Source: Aedes albopictus
Taxonomy: Eukaryota > Arthropoda > Insecta > Diptera > Culicidae
DNA length: 64,000 nucleotides
Direction of reading: 5' to 3'
Assembly: GCF_035046485.1 (NCBI RefSeq)
Contig: NC_085137.1
Span: 14,227,346 to 14,291,345 of the forward strand
Positions 52,850 to 64,000 of the stretch are shown here, one piece after another. Position 1 is the stretch's first letter. Every line of letters starts with the position of its first letter. Position numbers and translations under genes: made by a program. The notes below the pieces were generated by a model. It was not told the origin of the DNA. It saw only the letters and a program-made list of their open reading frames with translations, and searched no databases.

Positions 52850-55800
52850 AAATAAACGTGTACGAATTACGGGATAAATTATGGGAGGGATACCTAGTGA
52901 AATTTCTGAAGAGATCTCATGAGGAAATCCTAGATACATTTCTGGAGGATTCCTTGGAGGAAATTCTGGAGAAATTCCTGGAGAAATTCTGGACGGAATC
53001 CCTAGTAAAATTTCATAAGAAATGTCTTTAAAAATTCCTATATGAAATCTTAAAGAAATTTGTGAAGGAATCCTTGGAGGAATGCCTGTAGAAACTTCTG
53101 AGCAAATTAATTCCGTAATTCCTGGAAGAATTCCTGGAGAATTTCCTTGAGTAATTTTTTGGGTGAATTCTTGGAATCCCTAGGAGAATTCTGGGAGAAA
53201 TTCCTGAAGAAATCTCCAGAGGAACTCTGAGAGGAACTGCTGGAGAAATTTCTGAAAAAAAAAATCCCTTGAGAAATTCCAGGAGGATTTCCTGAAAGAA
53301 ACCATGGAGGAATTTCTGGAGGATTCCCTGGTGGAATCTCTGGAAATATCCCTCGAAAAATTCGTGGAGAAATCCCTGAAGTAATTGCTGGAGGAATCTC
53401 GGGAGGAATATCTGGAGGAATCCCTGAAAATTTCCTCAAAGTATTCCTGGAGAATTTCCTGAAAGAATTTCTGAAAAAATCCCAAGAGGATTTCCAGGAG
53501 AAATTCCTGGACGAATTGCTGGCATAATTCCTGAAGGATGCCAGGAATATTCCGGAAGAAATTCTTGGGGTATTTCCTGGAGGTATTCCGGAAGAAATTT
53601 CCTGGGGAAATTTCTAGATAACATCCCGGAGGAATAAATGGAGGAGTTCCTAGTGGTATTCCTGTGGAAATTTCTGGAGGAATCTCTAAGGGAATTCTTG
53701 AAAGAATTACTGGATGAATATCTAGAGGAATCTCCAGAAGAATTCTGAGAGATTTCTGTTTCTATTTCTGTTATTTTTCTATTTTTGAAAGAACCCCTTG
53801 AGAGATTCCTGGAGAAATTTCCAGTGGAATTGCAAGTGGAGCTCCTGGAGAAATTCTCGAAGGAACTCCTGAAGGAATCCCAGGGCGTTTCCTTGAAGAA
53901 ATTTGTGAAGAAATCCCTGGAGGAATATCTGGAGGAATCCCAGGTGGAATTCCTGGAGGAATCCCTGAAAAATTCCTGAAGGAATTCCTGGAGAATATTC
54001 TTGAAGAATTTCTGGAGAAATCTCTAGAGGAAGAATCTGGAAGAATCTTTGGAGAATCTTCAGGAGGATTTCCTGAAGGAATCTTCAAAGAATTTCCTGA
54101 AGAGATTTTTCATGGAGAAATCTCTGGAGGAATCCCTTCAAGAGGGAAATCACCTAGAGGAATATCTGGAGGAATCAGGAAGCAATTCCTAAGAGGAGAT
54201 TGCTGACATAATTTCTGAAAGATGTCCAGGAGCAATTCCTGGGGTAGTTCCTGATGAAGTTACTGGGGTTATTCCTGGATAATTCTGGAAATTCCTGGAT
54301 AAAATCCTGGAGGAATACCTGGAGGAATTACTAGAGGTATTTCTTTGGGAATTTCTGGAGGAATCTCTAAAAGAAATTCTCGGAAGAATTACTGGATGAA
54401 TTTCTAGAGAAATTCTGGGAGATTTCTATTTCAATCCTATTATTTTTCTGTTTCTGAAATCCTGGAGGAATTTCTACCGGAATTTCTGGAGGAATTTTTG
54501 GATAAATCCTTGAAAGAATGCCTGAAGGAATCTCTGGAGGAATCCTAGAAGCAGTTTGTAAAGAAGTCCCTGGGGGAATCCCTGAAAAAATACTGATGGT
54601 ATTCCTCCAGGAATTTCCTGGAAGAATTTATGAAGAAATCCCTAGAGGATTTCCAGGCAGAATCCTCTGGAGGATTTCCTGGAGGAAAACCTGAAATATT
54701 CCTGAGGGTATTCCTGGAAGAATTTCTGAGCAAATCTCCAGAAGAATTTCTGGAAAAATTGCCTGGAGAAATTGTTGACATAATTTCTGAAGGATGTCCA
54801 GGAGCAATTCCTGGATCAATTCCTAGAGAAATTTCTGGAGGAATTCCTGATGAAAGTCTTGGGGTAATTCCTGAAGCATTTCCTGGAATAGTTCTTGGAG
54901 ATATTCCTGGATAAAATCTTGGAGGAATTGCTGGAGGTTCTCCGTTGGGAATTGCTGGCGGAATCCGTGAGGGAATCTCTGGAGGAATTCCTTCAACAAC
55001 TTCTGGATGAATTTCTGGGGGAATCTATGGAGAAGCTCTGGGAGAAATTTCTGAAAAAAGTCTCCTGAGAAATTCACGGAGGGATTTCAAGAGAAATCTC
55101 TGGAGGAATCCCTTAAGCAATTCCTGATGGAATCTCATGAGAAATTCCCGGAGAAATTCCTAGAGGAATTGTTTACATAATTTCTGCAAGATGTCCAGGA
55201 GCAATTCCTAGACAAATTCCTGGAGAAATTCCTAGGGGCATTCATGTAGAAATTCCTGGGGTAATTCCTAGATAAGTTCCTGGAGAAATTCCTGGATAAA
55301 ATCCTGGAGAAATTCCTAGAGGTATTTCTTTGGGAATTTCTGGAGGAATCTCTAGAAGAATTGTTGGAAGAATTACTGGATGAATTTCTAGAGGAATTCT
55401 GGGAAATTTCTATTTTTATTCTATTATTTTTCTATTTATGAAAAAAATCCCTTGAGAAAACCCCGGAGGAATTTCTGGAGGAATTCTTGGATAAATCCTC
55501 TAAGGAATTCCTGAAGAAATCCTTGGAGGAATCCTAGAAGCAGTTTGTAAAGAAATTCGTGGGGGAATCCCTGAAAAAATGCTGATGGCATTCCTCCAGG
55601 AATTTCCTGGAAGAATTTATGAAGAAATCCCTAGAGGATTTCCAAAAACAATCTTCAGATGAACTTCTGGGGGATTTCCTGGAGGAATCTTCGGAGGATT
55701 TCCTGGAGGAATCTTCGGAGGATTTCCTGGAGGAATCTTCGGAGGATTTCCTGGAGGAATCCCTGAAAAATTCCTGAGGGTATTCCTGGAGAATTTACTG

Positions 55801-57900
55801 GAAGAATGTCTGAAAAAAATTCCAGAAGAATTTCTGGAAAAAAATCCTGGATAAATTGTTGACATAACTTCTGAAGGATGTCCAGGAGCAATTCCTAGAG
55901 AAATTGCTGGAAGTATTCCTGAAGAAATTCTTGGGGTAATTCCTGGAGAATTTCCTGGAATAGTTCTTGGAGAAATTCCTAAATAAAATCCTGGAGGAAT
56001 TGCTGGAGGTTATCCTTCGGGAATTGCAGGCGGAATCCTTGAAGGAATTCTAGGAGGAATCTCTGTAGTAATTCCTTCAACAATTTGTAGATAAATTTCT
56101 GGGGGAATCTCTAGAGGAGCTCTGGGAGAAATTTCTGAAAGAATCGCCTGAGAAATTCCCGGAGGAATTTCTGAAGAAATCCCTGGAAAAATCACTAGAA
56201 AAGTTCCTGGAGGAGATTTCAGTGCAAATCCTGGAGGAATGCCTGTAGCAAATCCTGGAGGGAATACTGGAAGATTTCTTGGCGGAATTTTTGGAAAAAT
56301 CCAGAAGGTATTCCTAGAAAAAATCCTGGAAGAATTTCTAAAGGAATCCCTGAAGGATTTCCTGGAGTAATTCGCCTAGAGGAATTCCTGAAAAAAATCG
56401 TGGATAAATCTCTTAGGGAATTCGTATAGGAATACCAGAAATAATTCCTCAAGAAATCGTAGATGGAGTTCTTGAACAAATTCGGAAGGAATCCTTAGAA
56501 GAGTTTCTGAAGAAACTCCAGAAGGAAACCCGTAAGAAATTTCAAGAGGAATTACTAAGGGAATCCCTAAGCAGTTCCTGGAGGAAGTACTGAATCAATT
56601 CCTAGAAAAGTTCCTTAAAAAATTGAGAAATTGCTGGAGGAACCCTAAAAAGAGTTCGTGAGAGAATCTTTGGAGGATGTTTTTTTTTTGTTGGAGAATT
56701 GTAACCACTGCGTCCAATAAATAGAACTTTTGTAGTAAAGGAGGATGTTTAAAATAAGTTGTTTCAGAAAGAATCACAGAAGGAAGTCCCGAGTTAAGTC
56801 CTGCAGAAATTCTTGGAGAAATCCCTGGGGGATATCCTAGAAGATTACCCGTAGAGATTAACGGAGGAATCTCCAGAAATACTCTTGAAGGAATCTCTAT
56901 AAGAATTCCTTAAGGAATTTCTGGAGAAATATCTATACGCATTTCAATTCCCAGAGGATCCCTGGAATAATTCTTAGAGGAATCTCTGAAGAAATTCATG
57001 GAGAATTCCCAGTAAAAATTTCTGATGAAATTGCAGATGGAATCCTTGGAGAAATCCTGAAGGAATACTAATAAGAGTTCGTGGAAGAATGCCTTGGGGA
57101 ATTCCTGTAGCAGTTCCTGAAGAAACCCCCTGAAAGTCTCTCAAATAAAGATAAATCAATCAATCAATGAAGAAACCCCAGGAGAAATCCTGGGGAATTC
57201 CTAAATAGTTCCTGGAGGAAGTATTGGATTATTTTTTGGAAAACTTTTGAAGGAATTCTAAAAAGTGTTCCTGGGGGAACCTTTGGAGGATTTTTCAAAT
57301 AATTCCTGCAGTTGTTTCTGGAATAAACACAGAAGATATTCCCGGTCGAATCCTTGGAGGAATGCTTGAAGGAAAATCTGGAGGAATGCCGGAAGCAATC
57401 CCATGATGAATTCCTTAGGAAATCCCAGGAAAGCTTTCTTAACAAATTCCTGGAAGAATTTCTGTAGGAAAAAAAATGAAGGCATCTACGTCTGCAATAT
57501 TTTTTGGACGAATTATTCTTGGAATTTTTGGATGGAGAATGTTTTGTACAATGATTTAAGGAACTCCTGGAAATTTCTGGAGGAATTATCGAAAAAAGTA
57601 CTGGAACAAACACTGAAGGAAATTCCTGAAGGAATTCATCGATGTATCCTTTCAGAAGTATTTGTAAAAAAAACTCAAGGAAACGTGGGGGGAATTCTTA
57701 AAGCATTTCTTAGAACAAACCCTAAATAAAACTATCTGAACCCTGCAAGATGTCCATGGAAGAATTCACGAAAGAGAAACTCCTGGATATGTTCCTTGAG
57801 AAATTTCTGAAAGAATCCTTGGAAAAGTTCCTGAATAACTGCCCAAAGGAATTTCTGGAGATGTCCTTGAAAGAATTTGTAAAGAAATCCCAGGTAGTAT
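52850..57900 (-). repeat. ~5-kb 12-bp minisatellite (GGAGGAATTCCT)n
   Basis: Degenerate tandem copies of a 12-bp unit such as GGAGAAATTCCT / GGAGGAATTTCT. A clean local expansion at 55679-55760 has a 24-bp period (GGAGGAATCTTC + GGAGGATTTCCT). Minus-strand frames read monotonous I-P-P-G/E tetrads, which are artefacts. A larger internal duplication is visible: 54430-54960 resembles 55430-55990, including 'TTCTATTATTTTTCTATT'. Confidence 0.85.
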
Positions 57901-58700
57901 TATCTTAGCATGACGTTTGTTTGGATTGAATACAAATGAAAATTCGTGTAGCAATAGCATATAACTGCACTCTATAGCAGCATATAATTCTACAAAGTCC
58001 TTGTTTTTCCCTACCGGAAACTTACCATGCTGTTTTGTGTTCCATGAATACACATCACAAAATTTAACCATTCATCTAAGCTTGTTCTTCGGTTAAATTC
58101 TATGATAAGATTAAAGTAGATCTCTTGGAGAAATACTTGACGAAATTTCCTGTGATTCTCAAAAAAAAAAAGTTGGATAATTGTGGATAAAAACCTCAAT
58201 TATTAGAATAGTCTAGAGAATAGTTTTCTTTTCAATATTTTTTCTGGAATACTTGAATTATTGACAATCTTTGAGTCGGCTTGAATTTAAAAAATCTGTC
58301 GGCCAGGGGGGGGGGGGGGGCACGCCCCCCCCTGCCCCCCTCTGGCTACGCCCTTGCTTCTGGGTTACTTTCAGAATATTTCTAGGTTCCTTCAATCCTG
58401 GGATGCTTCCAGATTCCTAGGGATGCCTCCAGACTTCTTATGAAATCCTTCCAGAGTTATTCTACATAGGCTGCTTCTGAAATCTTTCTGGAGAGCTTTC
58501 AAATTTCTTACGGGAAACTTCCAAAATCTTTTTGTGATGCTTCTAAAGTCCTTCATGTATGCCACCAGAATCCTACTATGACAGAATCTCAGAGTTGCTT
58601 TCGGAATATTTTAGGGATACTTCCAGAATCATTCTGGGATGCTTCAAAGATTCTTCTAACTGCTTTGCTTCAAGAATTCCGCTGGAAAATTCAGGCTTTT

Positions 58701-60257
58701 GGTGTTCTTGTTCAAGATTCAACCAAAGTTAACTCCCCATCCGTGTTCCTAACAGCAGTCGGTTTCTGACTGGGACATTTTTACTATCTCAGTTATATAA
58801 ATCCTTGGAATTTGAAGGCGCCTTTTTTCTGCTGAGGCGATAAATGCAACTGTTTTACCGTATTTTGGTAAGCTGTGATGGAAATCCCGAAGTTTGCATA
58901 TTGTAAGTCTGACAAACAGCGATACGTTATATCTTTACTCATCATTGTGTATGTGTACCCACGTGTAACCTCGTTCCAAGTTACAATGTATAGAATTTCT
59001 TAGAAGTGATTAACTCTTGGGCGCGAGAAAGTTGCCGGTTGATGCATACTGTCATTCACAAAGTCATCCCATTACTCGTTATGAGCACCGAGGGCGGAAC
59101 AGATGACACACACAGAGCGATGGTGTTTCCCATTCAGATTAAGTAGAGTGTAGTAGCATGACAATGAATCAACCGGCTCAGCCCGATGGTCGCCAATAAT
59201 CGCGTCCGGTTTCGTACGGTAAAGGACATGTTTCTTTCGCAGTTACGCAAAGCCAAGATAGATCCGATAAAAAGTATGCTATTTTATTACACAGTTCAGT
59301 TGCTCATCTTCTTTGTTAACATCTCTCTCATCGTCTAGGACCATTATGAGATCGCTAAAAACCGTATGCACATTCCACAGTCATACGGGGGGATGTTAAG
59401 TTCGCACTCCGCGGAACCTTGCCGGAAGTCACGTGTTTTGTTTTTGTTTTTTTTTTTGTATAAATACGACTTTTTTATAACATATAGGAAACAAAAAGAT
59501 TTCATAAAATTTGTAACATACAACTACAACTACTACTTGCTATAAACGTATATTTATTTTCTCATTTTTGCTACAAAGAGTGTTTCGTTATAATCCGATT
59601 ATATTGGTCCGATTCAAGTAAGATACAGGTTGTACGAGACAATGATCTACTTCCTACATGGATGCCAATTGATTCCGATGTAAACTCTCATTCGAAATTA
59701 AGCTACGCAAGAAGTTCTGATTTTGTTTATTGATAGTGGGGAAAAGTAGAAAGCACGAGATGTTTTTTTTTTCTAGGCTCAAAGACGACCCAGAAATGCA
59801 AATCGTTCGATGTCGTTCCGCGTCTTATCAGGAAGTTACTCACTAAAATTGTTGTTCCTGCTGAGAACTAGCAAATTCTTGCCAACAGCGTGATTCAGCA
59901 AAAAACAACTGCTGATAGCGTTTGGTATGCGTAGCACTCGCAACGATGCGCACTGTCTGGGTCCATAATTCGGGAAGGATTTAGGCAAATAAGGCACAAT
60001 CACATTTAAACACTAATAAAGGGGGGTTTGGATTTTGTGAGCGTCGATATCCGTACAAATGGCACTAGTTTTGCCACGTTTCAACACCCACCACCACTGA
60101 CTGGAGGAAGGGAAACGTGTCACGCCGAAATGCTGATATCCGCAATCGCGTTGTTGTCGTATAGCTGGAAAGGCTTCCTGTGAAGGTGCTTCAGGGTTTG
60201 TTCGGTATATTTGTTGTTTTTCGTTTTCAATTGTTGGGACGATTAAGAAAGCACGTC
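58701..60257 (-). other. Intergenic DNA and probable 3' UTR of the Cactus-type gene
   Basis: If the terminal exon below is right, its 3' UTR runs leftward from 60257. AATAAA signals on the minus strand occur at 59726-59731 and 59553-59558. The rest is A/T-rich without recognised features. Confidence 0.4.
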
Positions 60258-60329
60258 TCACGCGACGTTGATGGTGGAAAGTCCCACAAAATTGGAACCA
60301 AATGCATTGGATCCGTAATACGATGGCAT
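60258..60329 (-). CDS. Probable terminal coding exon of the Cactus-type gene
   Basis: The acceptor TTTCGCACAG| is followed by 23 codons ('MPSYYGSNAFGSNFVG'...'STINVA') and TGA at 60258-60260. It joins in phase 0 to the donor at 61560, where the previous exon also ends in phase 0. An open, in-phase small exon after a good pyrimidine tract is suggestive, but I cannot confirm it by homology. If this exon is not used, read-through at 61560 would add 'VITLCNHVVHVVLSF' and stop. Confidence 0.5.
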   Translation of the reverse strand: MPSYYGSNAFGSNFVGLSTINVA

Positions 60330-61559
60330 CTGTGCGAAACATACAAACAATAGAAGGTAAATTAGAGGTTGTAACGGGGGATTGAATGCTTTCGACAGTT
60401 AGGATAAGAGGATCGCCGTTTGGATTGAGATCGTACAGTGCGTAGTTAAAGGACTTTAAGTCCTTGTCCCAATTAGGATATTAAAATTGATTTCAACTTA
60501 AATGCGACAGTTTGAAAATTATATCAGTGCTCGATTTGCTTCAAACAGTTTATCCGTATGATTTTGCAATAGCTTCTCCAGAAATTCCACAAAGAGTATC
60601 CCCATGAACTATACAGAAATTGTTTCAAGAGATCCCCCATTAGTTTCTTCAGAAGCTACTACGTAATTTTCTCCAGCAATTTCTCAAAGATTTCCTCAGT
60701 TTTCCCAGGGAGTTCGTCCAGGAATTTCTTGACAATGTCTTGAGCAATTCCTCCCTGGAGGAACTTCTCCTAAGGCGATCACTGAAGGAAATTCATATCA
60801 AATTTAACATTCCAATTGAGACAGCGGCTTAGTGGCCAAAAAATGGCCAAAAGCTCATAAATGGGAATAATACAATAAGCCAAACGGATTTCCCCCAACT
60901 ATTGGAAATGAATCGTTTAAGAAAACAAACGAACGGTTTTTTGGTAGTGATAATAAGGCGTTAGTTTGTATTTTTTTTTTTTTCAGTATTTACATTTACA
61001 CAAAGTTACAATCGATTGTGTTGAGTCTTATTAGCGAACGTGATTGATTTTAGTACTTACAAACATAAATATAACCTTAACTAGTGAGACTATTTCTTTT
61101 GAACATTTTCCCTAAACGTCTATCGTTTTTCTCTTAATGCTTTAGTTAAAAGTCTTTTGCCCTTAAAACTAGTCAACAACGGATCCATTCACGCCCAACG
61201 CGACCACGCCGACGACGACATTCATGCACTTCGCTCGTGCACACAGAAAGGACACACATGCCCTACCGTCACCAATATATGTAGGACACTGATGATGATA
61301 GAGGAAGGATGCCAGACACATACACAGAGAGATAAGGATAACTTAGTGGTAGTAGTAGTAGTAGTAGCGGCTGGTAGAAGCGATTACTGGAGAAGAGAAA
61401 AAAAAAACGAAAAAACCAAGCGTTAGTATGTTCCATGATCGTGCCACCAACACCGAAGTGGAATGAAAACTTTTATGCATTTTCCTAAACGATTCATTTC
61501 CTCTTCTAATCCTAAAAGGACAACACCACATGGACGACATGGTTGCAAAGTGTAATTAC
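60330..61559 (-). other. Intron of the Cactus-type gene
   Basis: It contains a short stretch of minisatellite-like 'TTCCTCAGTTTTCCCAGGGA' DNA (60580-60790), a T-run near 60970 and a GTA trinucleotide run near 61348-61368. No exon is seen in it. Confidence 0.45.
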
Positions 61560-61811
61560 CTGTTCGTCTTCCTCGCTGTCCTCTTCCTCGTAGTCGCTCT
61601 GTGGGGGCGTAAGCGGTTCCGCACCGCGACTTTTCAGTCTCTGCAGCAGGGTCTGGTCGCTCCGGAGGGCGGCGTGCTGGTAGGCGGTCAGGCCGGCGTA
61701 TGTCGTTGTCTCGAGCCGCAGTTTGGGACACTCGGTGAGCAGGAATTCGACCACGTCCTTGTATCCATACTCAATGGCAATGTGGAGCGCAGTCTGGCCC
61801 GCGGTGCCTTC
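61560..61811 (-). CDS. cact: Cactus-type IkB protein, last ankyrin repeats and acidic tail
   Basis: 84 codons between acceptor CCCAACAG|GAA and donor GAACAG|GTAATT. They read one ankyrin repeat ('GQTALHIAIEYGYKDVVEFL'), a capping repeat ('TYAGLTAYQHAALRS'), and an acidic PEST-like end ('PPQSDYEEEDSEEDEQ'). IkB/Cactus proteins hold NF-kB factors (Dorsal/REL1 in mosquitoes) in the cytosol until Toll signalling triggers their degradation. The acidic tail right after the ankyrins is characteristic of IkBs. Third codon positions are GC-rich, like GlyP. The gene continues to the right on the minus strand. Confidence 0.8.
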
Positions 61812-62035
61812 CTGTTGGGAGAAGGAGAAACGAACAATTGTTAGAAGTGGTTGACTTTGAATTTGCGTCGAGTCTTAGACTACATAAAACGGTCGCCATC
61901 TTGAATTTTGGTCCACCATCTTGAAAAATAACTAAAATGAACAATAAATCCGAAACAGGATGAGTCTTGGATTGTGACATTAACTGTATTGACTCGGCAA
62001 CCTTATTTAATCATTAAGCGAACTACAATTTTCTC

Positions 62036-62078
62036 ACTCCGACGTTTCGGTCGTTTTGGGGGCCTTCCTCAGGGATCT
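62036..62078 (-). ncRNA. Hammerhead-like core (weak) in a Cactus-gene intron
   Basis: The minus strand has TCC, CTGAGGA (fits CUGANGA), a weak stem GG..CC, GAAACGTC and GGA. The two core boxes and a 3-bp stem I are present, but stem II pairs only two bases. The CUGAGGA...GAAACGUCGG wording is that of animal retroelement hammerheads. Confidence 0.35.
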
Positions 62079-62250
62079 ATATTTTAACTATCATCCAAAA
62101 TCTTGTTTTAAAGTTCGTAAGTCCAAGAAAAAACAGGTTAGAGTAACGAAGAATCCAAAAGAAATCCCTAGCGATGAATACCACCAAATTTATTGGAAGA
62201 ATTACTGTCCTTGTGATCCCAGTTCCCTTAGAATAAAAACACAAACTTAC

Positions 62251-62339
62251 CCGAGAGTTAATATCGGCTCCGTTGGCGACCAAAAGCCGAAGCATGTCGA
62301 CGTCAGCCTTTTCGGTGGCAATGTGAACACATCGTTTTC
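62251..62339 (-). CDS. cact: Cactus-type IkB protein, ankyrin-repeat exon
   Basis: Acceptor GATTTCAG|GA, donor CTCGG|GTAAGT. It encodes '(G)KRCVHIATEKADVDMLRL', then 'LVANGADINSR', a canonical ankyrin repeat that runs straight into 'EGTAGQTALHIA' of the next exon. The first two bases complete a split codon from an upstream exon that is outside the window or unrecognised. Confidence 0.85.
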
Positions 62340-62623
62340 CTGAAATCGAGACAGAGAGAGAGAAAGAGCAAAGTTTAGTTTCTGATTGAGATATTGTTCA
62401 GGAGACGAGGAGCGATGATGAATGGCTTCAGCTTCAGTAGTGTTGTGGGGAATACCCTTGTAGTCCGTGCGTAAATAGTACTTAATTGAGCATATTAAAC
62501 ACAATGTTGAATGGATAGATAGGGTTTGCGTAGAAGCGAAAAAAAATGCTAATCATTCCCCGCTGTTTGGCGTAGAACAGCAGTGATGTCACGCAAGCAG
62601 AATCCAATAACTATAAAGCTGCT

Positions 62624-62760
62624 AGTACACAGGGTCAAATATTTGTCCGAAAAGAAACCAATGCTCAAACATCTTGTTTGACTCGATCAAATTTTCATTA
62701 GTGTCAAACTGATGTTGTTTCTTGAGTTCTTTCCTTGTCAAATATTTGACCCTGTGTACT
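62624..62760. mobile_element. 137-bp MITE
   Basis: Perfect 22-bp terminal inverted repeats starting AGTACACAGGGTCAAATATT. It lies in an intron or upstream region of the Cactus-type gene. The target duplication is unclear. Confidence 0.75.
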
Positions 62761-64000
62761 ACTGGCCTAAGCCTAGTGGGATGCGTGCGAATGCGAACTT
62801 CAATCTGCAAATTCTCAGCGAAAACATTGCTGAGGATAGCTGAATTTACAAGTGTCAGTCAAGTCTTGTCGAACAGTGGTTTCCCACGGAAAAAGGGTAT
62901 CGAAAAGTTCACGAACCTCTTCCATTCGTAGTTTGGTAAAGGCTGATTCGCTCAAAATCTATCTTCCGTTTGAGAACCCCTGGAGAAAGAACACCCTCAG
63001 GAGTCAGAACGAATCAGAACAGAAGAGTTGTGCCAATCAGTCTGCATTCTTTCTAGAACTTTGATAGACATCAGCTACGAATGCTTATTACAAAAGCAGT
63101 GGAATATTCCGCGGAAATACGTATTGATAAGCTTCGTAATTAGACGTATGAGAGGAACTTTCCACTAGAATGCCAATCGGGGCAAGGATCGAACCCGTTT
63201 ACGGCCTTCTAATAGACATGAATGGAAAGTTCCACTCGGACCTTCTACGCCACACTTTGCAAGAAGACATCACACACTCGATTGAGGAAAACAGCAATTA
63301 TCCGGCGGTTGACTCCCCGAGACAAGAACAGCTGAACCCACAAACCCAGAAGAAGAAGAAGAAGATGTGGAGTGGAATTTTCCCAAAACAAAAAAAAAAA
63401 CGCGTTCCGGAGCGGAAGAACCGGTTCCATTTGGGAAATTTCGCCTGGACAAGCCCACCACCACGCAGCGATCGGCGACGCAGCGCAGCGGTTTTGCGTA
63501 ATCAACGAGCGATCTTGAATCCTCCTAACATCTGCGGAGATCGGGTAAAGCGCGAAGCGAATTCCTACCTCTCGGCAACGTTTAGGGTCGACCATGGTGA
63601 GCAGCACGCGCGAGGCTCCTATCTCTTTCGGTACCCGAGTGGGGGAGAGGTGCAAAATGTGGTTGAATTTGAACCTTGATTTGGTGTTTCACGATCGCAG
63701 ATGATCGCTTAAATCAGATCGAGTTTCTTTCTGGTAGGGAAGGGATCCAAAGTTCTAAACATCTGACATGTGTGTCAAATGACAGTTGCTCGTTAGAATT
63801 CTTCATTACGCGAGTTGACAACAGGCTTGGGATTGATCACCGTTAGTGGTCATGTTCAAATAACGAATACCAGTTTAGCGTCTTCAGTATCGTGCAATCG
63901 CAATAGGCTCATGAAATCATCAAGTACGTTGCTCGACAGCTTGTTGTGTAGCGAGCATGCATTGGACGACGACGTTCAGTTACCATAGAGAAAACGACTG
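62761..64000. other. Upstream intron or flank of the Cactus-type gene; tRNA-like relic
   Basis: No further ankyrin exon was recognised. At 63148-63235 a hairpin (GGAACTTTCCA / TGGAAAGTTCC) encloses, on the minus strand, a B-box-like GGGTTCGATCC, suggesting a tRNA-derived relic. A 169-codon plus-strand ORF (63170-63679) overlaps that relic and an AAG run and has no known motif; I do not call it a gene. Confidence 0.35.

Larger units (their letters stand above)
52061..58356. mobile_element. 6.3-kb hAT-like element filled with minisatellite
   Basis: Terminal inverted repeats CAAGGGCGTAGCCAG / CTGGCTACGCCCTTG (YARNG start) and an 8-bp target duplication CTTCTGGG at 52053-52060 and 58357-58364. 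G-runs follow each end (52088-52100; 58305-58320). The interior holds a Helitron remnant (52183-52481) and about 5 kb of 12-bp minisatellite (52850-57900), but no transposase. Confidence 0.8.
48230..58700. repeat. 12/24-bp minisatellite field hosting three DNA elements
   Basis: The phrase 'TTCTGGGATGCTTCCAGA' repeats about every 24 bp in 48230-48340, 49468-49906, 51671-52060 and 58357-58700. The intervals are filled by three insertions (48343-49465, 49911-51666, 52061-58356), each with clean target duplications, so the blocks were once one continuous array of ~1.3 kb. Confidence 0.75.

Noticed and set aside
52800..57750. Long minus-strand ORFs rich in Ile-Pro-Pro-Gly repeats
   Set aside because: They arise from a 12-bp minisatellite read in any frame; there is no start context, splice structure or non-repeat sequence.
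61530..61844. 104-codon plus-strand ORF
   Set aside because: It lies antisense to the ankyrin/acidic-tail exon, whose minus-strand reading has clear homology and splice sites.
63170..63679. 169-codon plus-strand ORF
   Set aside because: Begins in a tRNA-like relic and includes a Lys run from an AAG repeat; no domain recognised. A new exon cannot be fully excluded.

Overview
The window looks like mosquito nuclear DNA, most likely the genus Aedes. The reasons are insect-style spliced genes with very long introns, a Feilai-like tRNA-derived SINE, LOA-clade and RTE-clade retrotransposons, and dense nested MITEs, Helitron remnants and minisatellites. There is one 500-N assembly gap (45907-46406).

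Two host genes can be read. The first is glycogen phosphorylase (GlyP, + strand). A TATA box lies at 18712, the start codon is at 18977, and four coding exons (18977-19219, 41672-41903, 41969-42265, 42326-43932) give 793 residues. The last ~50 residues are missing: no terminal exon was recognised, and it may lie in the N gap, further downstream in the window, or outside it. The second is the 3' end of an IkB/Cactus-type ankyrin gene (- strand). Its exons are at 62251-62339 and 61560-61811, with a probable terminal exon at 60258-60329; the 5' exons lie beyond the right edge. The two genes converge, so the ~16 kb between them is a shared downstream region.

Layout. 0-2 kb: Helitron remnant and solo LTR. 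1.9-15.7 kb: one minus-strand APE-type non-LTR retrotransposon family (called H here), broken by a SINE, a LOA element, an 8-bp-TSD MITE and a 4.9-kb DNA transposon with ~450-bp terminal inverted repeats. That transposon encodes a dead DDE-like protein, itself split by a TA-flanked MITE. 16.5-18.4 kb: LTR fragment with a tripled primer-binding site, hairpin repeats and a hammerhead-like motif. 18.7-43.9 kb: GlyP, whose 22.5-kb first intron is filled with nested MITEs (21.7-24.2 kb), a satellite-carrying element inside a hAT-like MITE, a second LOA copy (27.7-29.8 kb), tandem repeats and RTE/Myb-like fragments. 48-58.7 kb: a 12/24-bp minisatellite field hosting three DNA elements, one of them a 6.3-kb hAT-like element that carries ~5 kb of the same minisatellite in the opposite orientation. 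60.2-64 kb: the Cactus-type gene.

The most unusual signal is the recurrence of very long direct repeats flanking insertions: 234 bp around LOA copy 1, ~215 bp around LOA copy 2, ~300 bp around the DDE transposon, ~180 bp around the LTR fragment and 48 bp around a satellite element. Two independent LOA insertions with >200-bp target duplications suggest that this retrotransposon cuts its target strands far apart. No new cellular defence or metabolic system is evident.
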